A stretch of 64,000 bases of DNA from Paraburkholderia flava. Lineage in GTDB: Bacteria; Pseudomonadota; Gammaproteobacteria; Burkholderiales; Burkholderiaceae. This document shows positions 1 through 9,262 of the stretch, one piece after another. Numbering within the stretch: position 1 is the first letter of the stretch; every line of letters begins with the position of its first letter. Position numbers and translations under genes: made by a program. The stretch is from assembly GCF_004359985.1 (NCBI RefSeq), contig NZ_SMRO01000001.1, positions 124,001-188,000 on the forward strand. The letters are read 5' to 3'. The notes below the pieces were generated by a model. It saw only the letters and a program-made list of their open reading frames with translations, was not told where the DNA came from and ran no database searches.

Positions 1-1
1 G

Positions 2-130
2 GCCTGCATACCCGCGGCGCTCGAACGCGATCGCTGGGTGCATGGCGACATCGACACGCTGCGCGGTGCCGTCGCGCGCGGCGAGATTGCGCGTGCGGTG
101 GTGCGCGTTTGCGGATCGTTGCTGGGTTGA
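2..130 (+). CDS. C-terminal fragment of an unidentified protein
   Basis: An open frame runs from the left edge to a TGA at 128-130 and gives 42 residues. Codon use is typical of the neighbours, with strongly G/C third positions, so it is probably the true 3' end of a gene that begins outside the window. The tail reads roughly ERDRWVHGDI followed by GEIARAVVRV. This could be the end of a dehydrogenase-like or similar enzyme, but it is too short to assign. The 70 bases that follow, up to the end of the converging LysR gene, show nothing clear. Confidence 0.5.
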   Translation, partial: ACIPAALERDRWVHGDIDTLRGAVARGEIARAVVRVCGSLLG

Positions 131-200
131 TCTCTGTCGCGCTAAGGGAGACGGCAACGCATGGTCAGGTTGCTGGATCAGTCGCGTTGCGGGCCGCTTC

Positions 201-1133
201 TCAGCGGCTGCGCACCCTCGATCTCGCACGTGTGCGTTTTTCTCGCGGCGCAGCGCCCTGAGCCGCTTCGACAATACAGTCACCGAGCCGGTTCGCCGCA
301 GTAGTCTGCCCATCGCGTCGCCGGCGCTCCACCAGCACGATCTCGCGCATGAACGTATCGGCGCCGAGATCGAGCGCGGTCACGCCACGCGGCAGCGCAG
401 CAGGCCCTGGTCCGGCAGTAAGCGGCACAAGTGCAACCCCAAGCCCACGCGCGACGAGTTGCGCAATACCTTGCAACTCGTCGAGTTCGATCGCATCGGC
501 GACATTCACGCGCAGCCTGCGCAAAAAGCGCTCGACCTGCGCGCCGCCAAACGAGCGCCGGTCGTAGCGGATAAACGGCTCAGACGCGAGCAGTTCGCGC
601 CACGGCCGACGCGCGAGCTTCGACGGCACCAGCAACACGAACGGTTCGCGCGCGAGCGTGCGAACCTCCAGTTCCGGCGGTAAAGAAAACGGCGGCTTGA
701 TGATCGCCGCGAGTTCGAGCTCGCCGACATCCACCTGACCCAGCAGATTCAGCGACACCCCCGGCACGACCCGCACACGCCAGCCCGGCGACGCGCCACG
801 AAACCGCACCAGTGCATCCGCGAGAAACGAGCCCTGCACCGATGCGATCGCACCGACGTTGAGCATGCCGCCTGGGTCGGCAGCGGTGGAGCCGTCGCGG
901 CCGAGGCGCGCGTACAGCGCGAGCAGATCGTCGGCGAGCGCGAGCGTTTCGCGGCCCGCGTCGTTGAGCGTCGCCGAGCGGCCGGTGCGCTCGAACAGCG
1001 CGAAACCGAGATGCTTTTCGAGCCGTTGCATCTGCGCGCTGACAGCGGATTGCGTGAGCCCGATGTGCTCGCCGGCAGCGGCGAACGTGCCGTGCTGCGC
1101 GACGGCGACGAAGGTTTTGAGTTCGCGGAGCAT
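201..1133 (-). CDS. LysR-family transcriptional regulator
   Basis: The 310-residue product has the LysR layout. The N-terminal winged helix-turn-helix covers about residues 1-60 (FVAVAQHGTFAAAGEHIGLTQ, then SAVSAQMQRLEKHLG), and the effector-binding domain spans about 85-290. The last 20 residues are Arg-rich and look like a disordered tail. It is transcribed divergently from the VOC gene at 1271 with about 137 bp between them, the usual arrangement for a LysR protein and its target. No strong Shine-Dalgarno sequence precedes this ATG, so the exact start is uncertain. The inducer is unknown; cytosolic DNA-binding protein. Confidence 0.9.
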   Translation of the reverse strand: MLRELKTFVAVAQHGTFAAAGEHIGLTQSAVSAQMQRLEKHLGFALFERTGRSATLNDAGRETLALADDLLALYARLGRDGSTAADPGGMLNVGAIASVQGSFLADALVRFRGASPGWRVRVVPGVSLNLLGQVDVGELELAAIIKPPFSLPPELEVRTLAREPFVLLVPSKLARRPWRELLASEPFIRYDRRSFGGAQVERFLRRLRVNVADAIELDELQGIAQLVARGLGVALVPLTAGPGPAALPRGVTALDLGADTFMREIVLVERRRRDGQTTAANRLGDCIVEAAQGAAPREKRTRARSRVRSR

Positions 1134-1270
1134 GAGCGATTGATCGATTTCTGTGGATGTCAGATCGAAAATATATCGCTTTTCAGCAATTTCGTTAATG
1201 CCTAGACTTTATCCTTATCGGGTGTAGAGAAACCCGTACGTTCCCACTTTCAGCTATCAGGATGTCCGTC

Positions 1271-1705
1271 ATGAGCGCAAACGCCGCCGTCATTCCGCCG
1301 TTCCATCTGGCTTTTCCGGTCCACAGCCTCGCTGCCGCGCGCGAGTTCTACGGCGATCTGCTCGGTTGCCCGGAAGGCCGTAGCTCCGATGCGTGGGTCG
1401 ATTTCGATTTCTACGGGCATCAGATCGTCGCGCATCTTGCACCCGACGAAGCAGGCCATCGTTCGACCAGCGCGGTCGACGGCGACGCGGTGCCGGTGCG
1501 TCATTTTGGCGTCGTGCTGTCGGTGCCGCAGTGGCAGGCACTGGCCGACAAGTTGAAGGCTGCGGGCACCGCATTCGTGATCGAGCCGCACATCCGCTTC
1601 AAGGGCGAAGTCGGCGAACAGGCGACGATGTTCTTCCTCGATCCGTCGGGTAACGCGGTCGAGATCAAGGCGTTTGCGAATATGGCGTCGTTGTTCGCGA
1701 AGTAA
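1271..1705 (+). CDS. VOC-family (glyoxalase/dioxygenase-fold) protein
   Basis: The 144-residue protein is a single vicinal-oxygen-chelate unit built from two beta-alpha-beta-beta-beta repeats. The likely metal ligands are H12 (FHLAFPV), H78 (VRHFGVVL) and E131 (NAVEIKAF), the usual His/His/Glu set. There is an ATG at 1262, but AGGA at 1259-1262 lies 8 bases before the ATG at 1271, so 1271 is preferred. This fold covers glyoxalases, ring-cleavage dioxygenases and antibiotic-binding proteins, and the sequence does not say which applies here. Divergent transcription from the LysR gene suggests control by it. Confidence 0.85.
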   Translation: MSANAAVIPPFHLAFPVHSLAAAREFYGDLLGCPEGRSSDAWVDFDFYGHQIVAHLAPDEAGHRSTSAVDGDAVPVRHFGVVLSVPQWQALADKLKAAGTAFVIEPHIRFKGEVGEQATMFFLDPSGNAVEIKAFANMASLFAK

Positions 1706-1719
1706 GAGCGTGCCGTAAC

Positions 1720-1749
1720 GCGATGCGTGCGATACATCGCACGCATCGC
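1720..1749. terminator. Bidirectional hairpin between convergent genes
   Basis: A perfect 13-bp stem (GCGATGCGTGCGA at 1720-1732, pairing with 1737-1749) encloses a 4-base loop. It sits between the ends of the VOC gene (1705) and the MFS gene (1763). There is no long U tract, so it may act mainly as a transcription barrier. Confidence 0.55.
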
Positions 1750-1762
1750 AACGTCGAAGGAA

Positions 1763-3070
1763 TCAACGATTCACCAGCCGCGCCGGCACCAGCACGACAA
1801 TCAGCAACGCTGACATCACCAGCGACGCAGCCACCACAAACAGCCCCGACGACAGCGTGTGCGTGACCGTCTTCAACCAGCCGATCACCGCCGGGCTGAT
1901 GAAGCCCGCCAGATTCCCCGTACAGTTGATCAACGCGATGCCGGCCGCTGCTCCCGTGCCGCCGAGAAACGCAGTCGGCAGCGCCCAGAACATCGGCAGC
2001 GCGGTCACGACGCCGACCGCCGCGAGCGTGAGCCCGACCATCGACAGCACCGCGTGCTGACCATTCAGCGCACAGATCACGAAACCGCACGCGGCCAGCA
2101 GCGCGGGGCCGGCGACGTGCCAGCGGCGCTCGCGCGTCCGGTCCGCGTTGCGGCCCGCGACGATCATCGAGATCAACGCGGCCGTGTACGGAATCATCGT
2201 CAGCAGGCCGATCACGAATGGGTCGTCGATGCCGGTGCCACGAATGATCGTCGGCTGCCAGAAGCCGATCGCATACGAGCCCATCACGATCCCGAACAGG
2301 ATCAGACACATCAGCCACACGCGTGCCGACAGAAACACCGCACTGACCGAACTGTGCGTGCGCGACGCGGCGGTCGTATCGATCTCGTTCTGGATCATGC
2401 GTTTTTCGCCGTCATCGAGCCAATGCGCGTCGGCGACGCGATCGTCGAGCAGGAAGAAGATCGCGATGCCGAGCGCAATCGACGGCAGCGCCTCGAGCAC
2501 GAACAGCCACTGCCAGCCGGCCATGCCGCCGGCACCGTGTGTCGCGTGCATGATGTAGCCCGACAACGGCCCGCCGACGAGACCCGACACCGGATTGCCC
2601 GCCATAAGCAGCGCGACCATCTTGCCGCGTCGATGCGACGGAAACCAGTAGGTCAGGTACAGGATCATCCCCGGAAAGAAACCCGCCTCGGCGACGCCGA
2701 GCAGAAAGCGCACCGCGTAGAACATCGCGGGCGTCGTGACCCATGCGGTGGCCATCGACAAAGCGGCCCACGTCACCATGATCCGCGCGATCCAGCGCCG
2801 CGCGCCGAGCTTGTGCAGCAGCAGATTGCTCGGCACCTCGAAAAGAAAGTAACCGACGAAGAACAGCCCGGCGCCTAACCCATACGCTGCTTCGCTGAAA
2901 TGCAGACTGTTCAGCATCTGCAGCTTCGCGAAGCCGACGTTTACGCGGTCCAGATAGGCGACGACGTAGCCCGCGAACAGCAACGGCATGAAGCGCCACG
3001 CGACGCGGCGAAACAGCAGGTCGGCATCGGTCGCGCCGAGTGTCGGGGAAAGCGGAGTGCGGATCAGCAA
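1763..3070 (-). CDS. MFS transporter, ACS (anion:cation symporter) type
   Basis: The 435-residue, 12-helix major facilitator shows the ACS-family signature LDRVNVGFAKLQM after the first membrane helix. This group includes tartrate, galactarate/glucarate, phthalate and hexuronate carriers. The reading frame is open further upstream, but a strong AGGAG precedes the TTG at 3068-3070 by about 8 bases. Starting there gives the family's normal length and N-terminus, so a TTG start is chosen. It lies 85 bp downstream of the DapA-type lyase on the same strand and probably imports that enzyme's substrate. The likely cargo is a sugar acid or similar organic anion, judged from the neighbouring IlvD-type dehydratase and lyase. 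Confidence 0.88.
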   Translation of the reverse strand: MLIRTPLSPTLGATDADLLFRRVAWRFMPLLFAGYVVAYLDRVNVGFAKLQMLNSLHFSEAAYGLGAGLFFVGYFLFEVPSNLLLHKLGARRWIARIMVTWAALSMATAWVTTPAMFYAVRFLLGVAEAGFFPGMILYLTYWFPSHRRGKMVALLMAGNPVSGLVGGPLSGYIMHATHGAGGMAGWQWLFVLEALPSIALGIAIFFLLDDRVADAHWLDDGEKRMIQNEIDTTAASRTHSSVSAVFLSARVWLMCLILFGIVMGSYAIGFWQPTIIRGTGIDDPFVIGLLTMIPYTAALISMIVAGRNADRTRERRWHVAGPALLAACGFVICALNGQHAVLSMVGLTLAAVGVVTALPMFWALPTAFLGGTGAAAGIALINCTGNLAGFISPAVIGWLKTVTHTLSSGLFVVAASLVMSALLIVVLVPARLVNR

Positions 3071-3155
3071 GGTTGTCTCCTGGCCCGCTCGTGCGTGTCG
3101 GCGGGCGTTTATGTTAGTCGTGCTGCGAGCGGTTCGGGGGTACGTTGTGCGGTGG

Positions 3156-4178
3156 TTAGTGGCTCGCGTGTGCGCGTTCTGCGGCTTTTTCGGCTGCACG
3201 CGATGCGGTGTTTTGCGCGATCGTTGGGATGTCGTCCGGGTCTTGCACTGCAAGCGCCTCCGCATTCGCGATCCTGAAACCGATTTGCGCGAGGCTCGCG
3301 TCGAGATCACGCCGTGCCGCCGCATCGAGTTCGACGAGCGGTGCGCGCACCGTAGCCCAGTTCGCGTCGCCGGATTGCAAGGCGATCGCGGCTTTCATCG
3401 CGGCGATCATTGGGAAGCGCTGGAATGCGGCGCGTGTCGTGTCGAGTGCCTGCTGCTGTGCGGTTGCGTCGTCGTTGCGCCATTCGCGTGCGAGCTTCGC
3501 GATTGCCGCCGCGTTCACGTTGCCGGTCGCCGTGATGCAACCGACGCCGCCGCGCTGCAGCGTGCGCAGCAAAAACGTCTCGCTGCCGGCGAATACGTCG
3601 AAACCTGCGGGCTGGAACGTGTCGATCAGCATCGAGGTGTTTTCCCAGTCGCCGGAACTGTCCTTGATGCCTGCGATTGTGCCGGGGTATGCGTGCAGCA
3701 GACGCTCGATCAGCGCGGCGCTGATGCCTACCTGTGCGACGGCGGGGATGTGGTACAGGTAGATGCGTAGCCGCGTGTCGGCGACCGCGTCGATCACGTG
3801 CGCAAATGCGCGGAACAGGCCTTCGTCGCCGACACCCTTGTAGTAGAACGGCGGCAGCATCAGCACGCCGGCGCAGCCTTGCGCGACCGCGTGACGTGTG
3901 AGTTCGATTGCATCGGGTAGCGCGCAGGCGCCGGTGCCTGGCATCATTCGTGAGGTCGGCAGGCCGGCTTCGACTAGCGCGTCGAGTAGTTCGCGTTTTT
4001 CTCGTACGCTCAGTGAGTTTGCTTCGGAGTTTGTGCCGAATGCGGCCAGGCCGACGTTGTCATTCAGCAACGTGCGGCAGTGGCGGACGAAGCGGGCTGC
4101 CGACGGTGTGCCGTCTGCTTCGAATGGGGTGAGGACGGGGGCTAGTACGCCGCGTAGTGCGGGAGTTTCGGAGGGCAT
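3156..4178 (-). CDS. Dihydrodipicolinate synthase/N-acetylneuraminate lyase family protein
   Basis: The 340-residue class I aldolase-fold protein has the Schiff-base lysine in GIKDSSGDW (about K172) and the catalytic tyrosine in YLYHIP (about Y142). The pyruvate-carboxylate loop reads GTNSE instead of the GTTGE usual in DapA. The divergent loop and the neighbours (an MFS carrier, and an IlvD-type dehydratase beyond the insertion) argue for a sugar-acid lyase or dehydratase, such as a 2-keto-3-deoxy-acid aldolase, rather than lysine biosynthesis. The C-terminus carries an Ala/Glu/Arg-rich tail of about 30 residues past the usual fold. The exact substrate is not determinable from sequence alone. 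Confidence 0.85.
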   Translation of the reverse strand: MPSETPALRGVLAPVLTPFEADGTPSAARFVRHCRTLLNDNVGLAAFGTNSEANSLSVREKRELLDALVEAGLPTSRMMPGTGACALPDAIELTRHAVAQGCAGVLMLPPFYYKGVGDEGLFRAFAHVIDAVADTRLRIYLYHIPAVAQVGISAALIERLLHAYPGTIAGIKDSSGDWENTSMLIDTFQPAGFDVFAGSETFLLRTLQRGGVGCITATGNVNAAAIAKLAREWRNDDATAQQQALDTTRAAFQRFPMIAAMKAAIALQSGDANWATVRAPLVELDAAARRDLDASLAQIGFRIANAEALAVQDPDDIPTIAQNTASRAAEKAAERAHASH

Positions 4179-4929
4179 CGGGGTGGCTCCTTCGTGAAGG
4201 TCTGGAATCGCCAGCGCAGTATTGCGTGGTGCAGACTTGCGAAGAAGTGCTGTCCGGTTGCTTCACTCGTTAATATTTTTTGTGTTCGGTGAGGTTGAGC
4301 GAGCGGGCTGAGGCCGGGTGCGGTAGGGCGCTAAGGTAGGTGCGATTGGTGCTTCAGCTGTGCGATTACGTGACAAAGCTTGTGCTGCGGTTCTCGGCCA
4401 TAAACGGTCATTCGCGCACACTGTCAGTCGGACGTTTAGGCGTCAGCTTGCCCCCTTACCCCGTCGTTTGATTCTCAAAGCGTTCGACTCAGTAATATCG
4501 GCATGACGGGACGAGATTGCCGACGAATTTCTCGACGTGATTGCCTCATGATTGCTCGGCGAGGCCGCCCATGGCGTAGAGACCTTCGCCTTCCGAGCCC
4601 ACGGACGCTGATATACTAGGCACCGCTCGCTGAAGGAGTAGCAACGCGCAAAATATTGGGCAGTTCGGCTGGTAATACGTAATAGAAAGTTTCTTCCTTG
4701 ACGCAGCAAATCATAACGTCGCTGCAGGATTGGGAGAGGATTTTCGTGCACGACTCCGTCTCGGCAAATCGTGAGGTATTGGCCGATCCGACGTCGATGG
4801 CGGTAACGCTATTTCGATCCGATACTCTAGCCACTCTTCGATGGTTTGAAAGGGCGAATGGTTTTCGTGTATTCCGACGGTAATCCGTACCATCGCCCAA
4901 GAGGCATTGGGAAGTGCTAAAAACAAATA
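4179..4929. other. Gene-free left junction of the inserted GTPase cassette
   Basis: These 751 bases separate the DapA-type gene from the five-gene cassette. Composition becomes visibly more AT-rich from about 4450, with runs such as AATATTTTTTGT near 4270 and short low-quality reading frames on both strands. I found no tRNA, integrase, transposase remnant or clear flanking direct repeat. The cassette promoter presumably lies in the last 250 bases, but no convincing -35/-10 pair stood out. Confidence 0.5.
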
Positions 4930-6240
4930 ATGCGCATACTTCACCTTTCTGACATCCACTTCCGCGCGCCCCAGTGCCTTGATCCAGCAACCGACCGGGA
5001 CCGACCCTATCGGACGCGCCTCAAACGCGATCTGGCAAAGCGAACCGAGGCGCTGGGTTCAATCGACGCAATCCTCGTTGGAGGCGACATCGCCTACCAG
5101 GCAGATCCGCGGGAGTACGTCGAGGCGCGCCAATGGCTGATCGACCTGGCGGCAATCTGCGGGTGCGACAGGGACAGCATCTGGGTGGTGCCTGGCAATC
5201 ACGACGTGAACCGCAAATCGTGCGAGGACGCGCCAACGATGAATGCGCACGCGATGATCGCCACCGCCGATGATGGTTCGCGGGAATGGATGCTGGAGAA
5301 GCAGCTTTCCCATAGTGATACCGGTCAGGCGCTTTTTCACGGCCACCTTGCCTACAATGACTTCGCTAGCAAGATGAACTGCCAAGTTTATCCGGGTCGG
5401 CTTTATTGGAAGCAGGAGCGCGATCTCGGCCGCGGCGTGAAGATCCGAATCCATGGACTGACCTCAACGCTTCTGTCGGGTCGCAACGGTAAAGACGATC
5501 CACGGGGCGCACTCTACCTAAGTCCACTGCAGACGACGCTCGATCCGGCGCCAAACGTGGTAAATCTCACGATCTGTCATCATCCGCCGGATTGGCTTAT
5601 TGACGGTGACGACGTCGAGGACATGCTCAACGCGCGCGCGATGTTCCAAGTCTTCGGCCATAAGCACCGGCAGCGGATCTCTGAAGGGAAGACAAACATT
5701 CGTTGGAGTGCCGGAGCGGTGAACCCATCGCGCTCGGAACGGCAGTTCGAGCCAGGCTACAACATCATTGAGCTGGAAGTCCTTGGCGAAGGTGCGGAAC
5801 GGCGCATCGACATCAGAAGCCATCTTTACAAGTTTCAGACGAGCCCGGAGGCCTTCTACCCGATCAGGACTGACGACCGTGGCGACGAGGTACATCGCCA
5901 TTCGATACCGTTCCCGGTGGACGCACTGCGCGTTTGTGCCGAAACGGAAATTGCGATGGGGAAACAAGGATCGGTGGGCGTAGCTGTGGTGGAAGAGGCG
6001 GTGGCTTCCACGGTCACTGACGCGGAGGCATCTATGGGCGACAAGAGGACTAGGCATCTGGTCGATCGCTTCTGGGATCTGGACGGCAGTGATCGACGAG
6101 AGATTGCTCTCGAACTTGGGCTGATTACAAAGGAGGAGGTCCAGTTGCCCGAAGCGCAGCGTTATGGCGTGGCCCTCATCCGGGCGGCCGAACGCAACCT
6201 TATCGACCGGCTCGACCAGATGGTCGCCGAGCGTGAATAA
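4930..6240 (+). CDS. Calcineurin-like metallophosphoesterase with C-terminal adaptor-like domain (putative effector)
   Basis: The 436-residue protein opens directly with phosphoesterase motif I (LHLSDIHF, D8/H10). The other metal motifs follow: GGD (about D53), GNHD (about 89-92), ICHHPPDW, and FGHKHR at about 240. The fold ends near residue 320. After a linker, the last 68 or so residues form a small helical module (RFWDLDGSDRREIALELGLI). It resembles the short adaptor domains that tie variable effectors to GTPase-centred conflict systems. As first gene of the cassette, 24 bp before the GASH-like gene, it is best read as the enzymatic effector, attacking nucleic acid or a nucleotide. Substrate and trigger are not visible in the sequence. 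GC is lower than in the flanks. Confidence 0.8.
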   Translation: MRILHLSDIHFRAPQCLDPATDRDRPYRTRLKRDLAKRTEALGSIDAILVGGDIAYQADPREYVEARQWLIDLAAICGCDRDSIWVVPGNHDVNRKSCEDAPTMNAHAMIATADDGSREWMLEKQLSHSDTGQALFHGHLAYNDFASKMNCQVYPGRLYWKQERDLGRGVKIRIHGLTSTLLSGRNGKDDPRGALYLSPLQTTLDPAPNVVNLTICHHPPDWLIDGDDVEDMLNARAMFQVFGHKHRQRISEGKTNIRWSAGAVNPSRSERQFEPGYNIIELEVLGEGAERRIDIRSHLYKFQTSPEAFYPIRTDDRGDEVHRHSIPFPVDALRVCAETEIAMGKQGSVGVAVVEEAVASTVTDAEASMGDKRTRHLVDRFWDLDGSDRREIALELGLITKEEVQLPEAQRYGVALIRAAERNLIDRLDQMVAERE

Positions 6241-6264
6241 GCTAAAAGAGGGAGACTGGAACAT

Positions 6265-7326
6265 ATGCACCAGGAATTTCCAAAGCTGTTTTCCGAGATA
6301 TCAACCGATGGCGCTGAGCGTGACCAGCGTTGGGCCGGTATCGAAGTGTTTGTAGGCGCCTGGTCAGTTCCCAAGGTCGAGATACTCGTCCGCCTCGCAT
6401 TCGGGACGAAAGTGCCTGCCGGCGGACACCGGCAGGAAGAACTGGAAAAAGCCCATGCCGAATTCCACAAAGCGTTTTCGGATATCGATCCCTCGTTCGA
6501 GCCCGGTGGCCGGCAGGATCAAGTCTTGGCGGCCGCCGCCCTGCTGCAGCTCTCCACAGCGGACTCTCGCTCAGCAATGGCCATAACGACAACGGCCTGT
6601 GGCGGAGCGCGCAAGGCTCACTTGCCCATCGACCTCGTCACATCGGCGGAGAACACGCTAACGCAGCTTTCGGCCGCACGTCGCAAGCGGCCGGACTTGA
6701 GTAACGTGAAGGTCGAGGTGCCTGAATTCGAGTTCGAACCGGATTTCTCCGGGGTGCAGCCAAACCAGCCGCACACGTTCAAAGGCCTGTTCGAAAGTCT
6801 CCGGGGTACGCTGAACGATACTCTCTACGAGCTAACCGAAAGGTTTAACAAGTCTGTTGAGACGGTCGTTAGTGCGAACAAGATGGCGGACGAGGAACTG
6901 GATATGCTGTCTTGGGTATTCGGCGGCCGGTCATTGATACCGAACAAGGCGTTCAGTGAGGTGCCTTCAATCCAAAAACCACTGGTGTTCGCACGTGATC
7001 TCGCTTCGTTGACGAAGATTTATCCAGGGCCGAAAGTGGTGCCCGCGCTCTTGTCCCGAGCCGGGATTAATACGACTGGCGAGGTAACGATTGTTGATGC
7101 AGTCAACGCGGTGTCGGACGAATGGACGTCCGCGGTACTAAGGGGCCGCACGCCTTCAGCTGCGAGTTCGCCGATCCACGCGGCGCTGGCGCGCCGGGAA
7201 GAAACCGGGGCAGACGGTGGCTGGCAAGCAGGGTGGGCGGCGGCGACGGGCATCGACGCTGGCGCAGCCCTGTCACCGATTGCGCTTGCCGAACTCTTCT
7301 ACCGCGAAATTCTCTGGCTGAGTTGA
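6265..7326 (+). CDS. GTPase-associated system helical (GASH-like) protein
   Basis: This 353-residue mostly alpha-helical protein has no catalytic motif that I can see. Residues of about 200-290 contain ADEELDMLSWVFGGRSL and, further on, FARDLASLTKIYPGPKVVPALL. These resemble the core of the GASH domain known from GTPase-centred conflict loci. The first 130 residues are a separate helical segment. The gene is tightly packed between the phosphoesterase (24 bp) and the first GTPase (6 bp), so the products are probably made together and may form a complex. The likely role is a scaffold or switch between GTPases and effector. The assignment rests on sequence resemblance from memory plus strong gene context. 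Confidence 0.65.
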   Translation: MHQEFPKLFSEISTDGAERDQRWAGIEVFVGAWSVPKVEILVRLAFGTKVPAGGHRQEELEKAHAEFHKAFSDIDPSFEPGGRQDQVLAAAALLQLSTADSRSAMAITTTACGGARKAHLPIDLVTSAENTLTQLSAARRKRPDLSNVKVEVPEFEFEPDFSGVQPNQPHTFKGLFESLRGTLNDTLYELTERFNKSVETVVSANKMADEELDMLSWVFGGRSLIPNKAFSEVPSIQKPLVFARDLASLTKIYPGPKVVPALLSRAGINTTGEVTIVDAVNAVSDEWTSAVLRGRTPSAASSPIHAALARREETGADGGWQAGWAAATGIDAGAALSPIALAELFYREILWLS

Positions 7327-7332
7327 TCTGCG

Positions 7333-8349
7333 ATGACTGACACAGACGTGATCTGCGCAAACCGTCAGTGCCGGGTGGCCGGAGACGGAAAGTGCCTTGA
7401 GGGATACGAGGAGCTCAGCCGATGTCCTTACTACGGGCGTGAACTAGGAGCAGAAGCAGGAGACGCATCCAGCCACGAAGAGCACCAAGAGAACACATTC
7501 GATGGCATCCGGCTTCAGGACGCGTCCGCGCTCCAAACGCCGCGCGCTAATCGCGTCCTCACGATCCTCCCTTCGCGAATGATAGGCGTCATCGGCGCAT
7601 ATGACTCCGGCAAGACCAGTGTCATCGCCGGTCTGTACGATCTTTTTCAAAATGGTCCCGTGTCGGGGGCGCTTTTTGCCGGCTCGTCCACGCTGCACGG
7701 TCTCGAACTGATCTGTCATGATGCCAGGGTGGCATCCAATCGAGACGAGGCGCACTCAGAACGTACCAAGCGGGGCGAGGTCCAGTTTTACCACGTTGAT
7801 GTGCGTCAAGATGGCGAATTGCGGTCCCTCCTCATAGCTGATCGTTCGGGAGAGGAGTATGAGGAGGTCGCCGATCTCGCGTCGAATGCTTCGGCGATGT
7901 TCGAATTGCGGCGCGCTGACGTCATCACCATCCTCGTCGACGGACGGCGGCTCGCGTCTCCGGTCGAACGGGCTGACACAATGGGTGCGATACCGTTGAT
8001 CCTTCAAGGAATGGTGGAAAACGGTGCTTTCGCGAGAAAGCCAAACATTGCGATTGTCCTAACCAAGGACGACGTTGTCCAGGTATCGGCGCGAAAGGAT
8101 CGCGTCATGCACGACTTCCAGGCAGTCGTCGAAAATATCAACAACAGCTTTGGTAGAAGTTTTGGCGAAATTGCGTCTTTCGTCACCTGCGCCTCGCCCA
8201 AAGACGCGACCACCGAACGCGGTAAGGGCTTGGCGGCTCTGTTGGCCTTCTGGATAAGGCCAAATCCGGTGCCGCAAGGGATCCGCGTGCATTTCAGCAG
8301 CGGCCGGGTTTTCGATCGACTGGTTGTCGAGGGGACGGACCGTGGCTGA
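7333..8349 (+). CDS. P-loop GTPase with N-terminal zinc-ribbon-like segment (double-GTPase system, first GTPase)
   Basis: The 338-residue product has four cysteines at the N-terminus (about C8, C13, C21, C31), suggesting a small metal-binding ribbon. A linker follows, then a GTPase domain with Walker A GAYDSGKT (about 88-95). A Walker-B/switch-II-like LLIADRSGEE lies near 163, and a base-recognition-like motif VLTKDD near 250 (in place of NKxD). It is a TRAFAC-like fold, resembling one of the paired DO-GTPases of conflict loci. It starts 6 bp after the GASH-like gene and overlaps the second GTPase gene by 8 bp, implying translational coupling. The ribbon could sense nucleic acid or protein ligands, but that is speculation. 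Confidence 0.72.
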   Translation: MTDTDVICANRQCRVAGDGKCLEGYEELSRCPYYGRELGAEAGDASSHEEHQENTFDGIRLQDASALQTPRANRVLTILPSRMIGVIGAYDSGKTSVIAGLYDLFQNGPVSGALFAGSSTLHGLELICHDARVASNRDEAHSERTKRGEVQFYHVDVRQDGELRSLLIADRSGEEYEEVADLASNASAMFELRRADVITILVDGRRLASPVERADTMGAIPLILQGMVENGAFARKPNIAIVLTKDDVVQVSARKDRVMHDFQAVVENINNSFGRSFGEIASFVTCASPKDATTERGKGLAALLAFWIRPNPVPQGIRVHFSSGRVFDRLVVEGTDRG

Positions 8350-9262
8350 TTCCGAAAACCAGTCGTTCTCAATCTCCATCGTCGGCTTGCCCGCATCCGG
8401 CAAGACGACGTTCCTGGCGGCGCTGTGGGAACTAGTTAACGAGAGGCGGGTGCCTAAGGTACTTCGCTTCCACTCGATCGGGGACAACGATCAAAGTTAC
8501 CTCCGGAAGATCGTCAAGGTTTGGCGCAGCGCTAAGGAGCAGGCGCGTACCCGGCTGACCGGCCTCAGCGCAGTGAAAATGAATCTCCAGGACGAAGATG
8601 GGCGGGTGGTCCATGTCGCCATGCCTGACGCCCCCGGCGAGGAGTTCCTCGCTATGTGGGAGGAACGTGAGCTTGGCCGTTCGCTGGGCGAGAGCCTCGC
8701 TATCGGAAATATAATGCTGCTCCTGAACGGCAACAAGGTGAAGGCTGCTGCGTGGCTCACTGAACGTGTGGCTCAACGACGAGTGACCAAGACGCGGAAG
8801 GAGAAAGCTCTGCCAAAGGAATGGGAGCCTAGCTTCGCGCCGACTCAGGTACAGCTAGTTGATCTCCTTCAGCAAATCTCGCATGCGCCAGTCGGTGGTG
8901 CCGGCCGTCGCATCGTCATCATGATCAGCGCGTGGGACAAAGCTGAAGGCGAGGGGCTTACACCGGGGGCTTTCCTTGACGCGAAACTGCCGTTGCTCGC
9001 CCAATATCTCGAAGCGGGTCGTGACGGATGGTGCAGCCGCGTCTATGGTGTCAGCGCCCAGGGTGGTGAGTACGACGGAAACGCCGACAACGCGGAGGAT
9101 AGTGAAGACAAAGCCACCCCGAACAAAAGAGACTCACCGAGAAAGGGAAGAGACGCCGATCGCCTGCGTGAAGTTGATATCCCCGCAAACCGCATCCGGC
9201 TTGTGTTCGGCGAGAAGGAGTCGAACGATCTTACCGAGCCCCTACAATGGCTGATGAACTAA
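8342..9262 (+). CDS. P-loop GTPase (double-GTPase system, second GTPase)
   Basis: A GTG start at 8342 is chosen because AGGGGA lies about 6 bases upstream and an 8-bp overlap with the previous gene results; a TTG at 8324 is the alternative. The 306-residue protein begins almost at the P-loop (GLPASGKTTF, about 15-24). The switch-II region reads MPDAPGEEF, a DxxG type, and the base-specificity-like motif is ISAWDKAE near 205. A charged, low-complexity insertion of about 45 residues (Asp/Glu/Lys-rich) lies before the last strand. It differs strongly from the preceding GTPase, so the two are not recent duplicates. The pair probably acts as a GTP-dependent switch. Confidence 0.75.
   Translation: MADSENQSFSISIVGLPASGKTTFLAALWELVNERRVPKVLRFHSIGDNDQSYLRKIVKVWRSAKEQARTRLTGLSAVKMNLQDEDGRVVHVAMPDAPGEEFLAMWEERELGRSLGESLAIGNIMLLLNGNKVKAAAWLTERVAQRRVTKTRKEKALPKEWEPSFAPTQVQLVDLLQQISHAPVGGAGRRIVIMISAWDKAEGEGLTPGAFLDAKLPLLAQYLEAGRDGWCSRVYGVSAQGGEYDGNADNAEDSEDKATPNKRDSPRKGRDADRLREVDIPANRIRLVFGEKESNDLTEPLQWLMN

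Noticed and set aside
4698..4883. A 61-residue frame upstream of the GTPase cassette, with fairly natural composition.
   Set aside because: It has no ribosome site, no known motif and an unusual start. It could be a small leader or remnant but cannot be supported.
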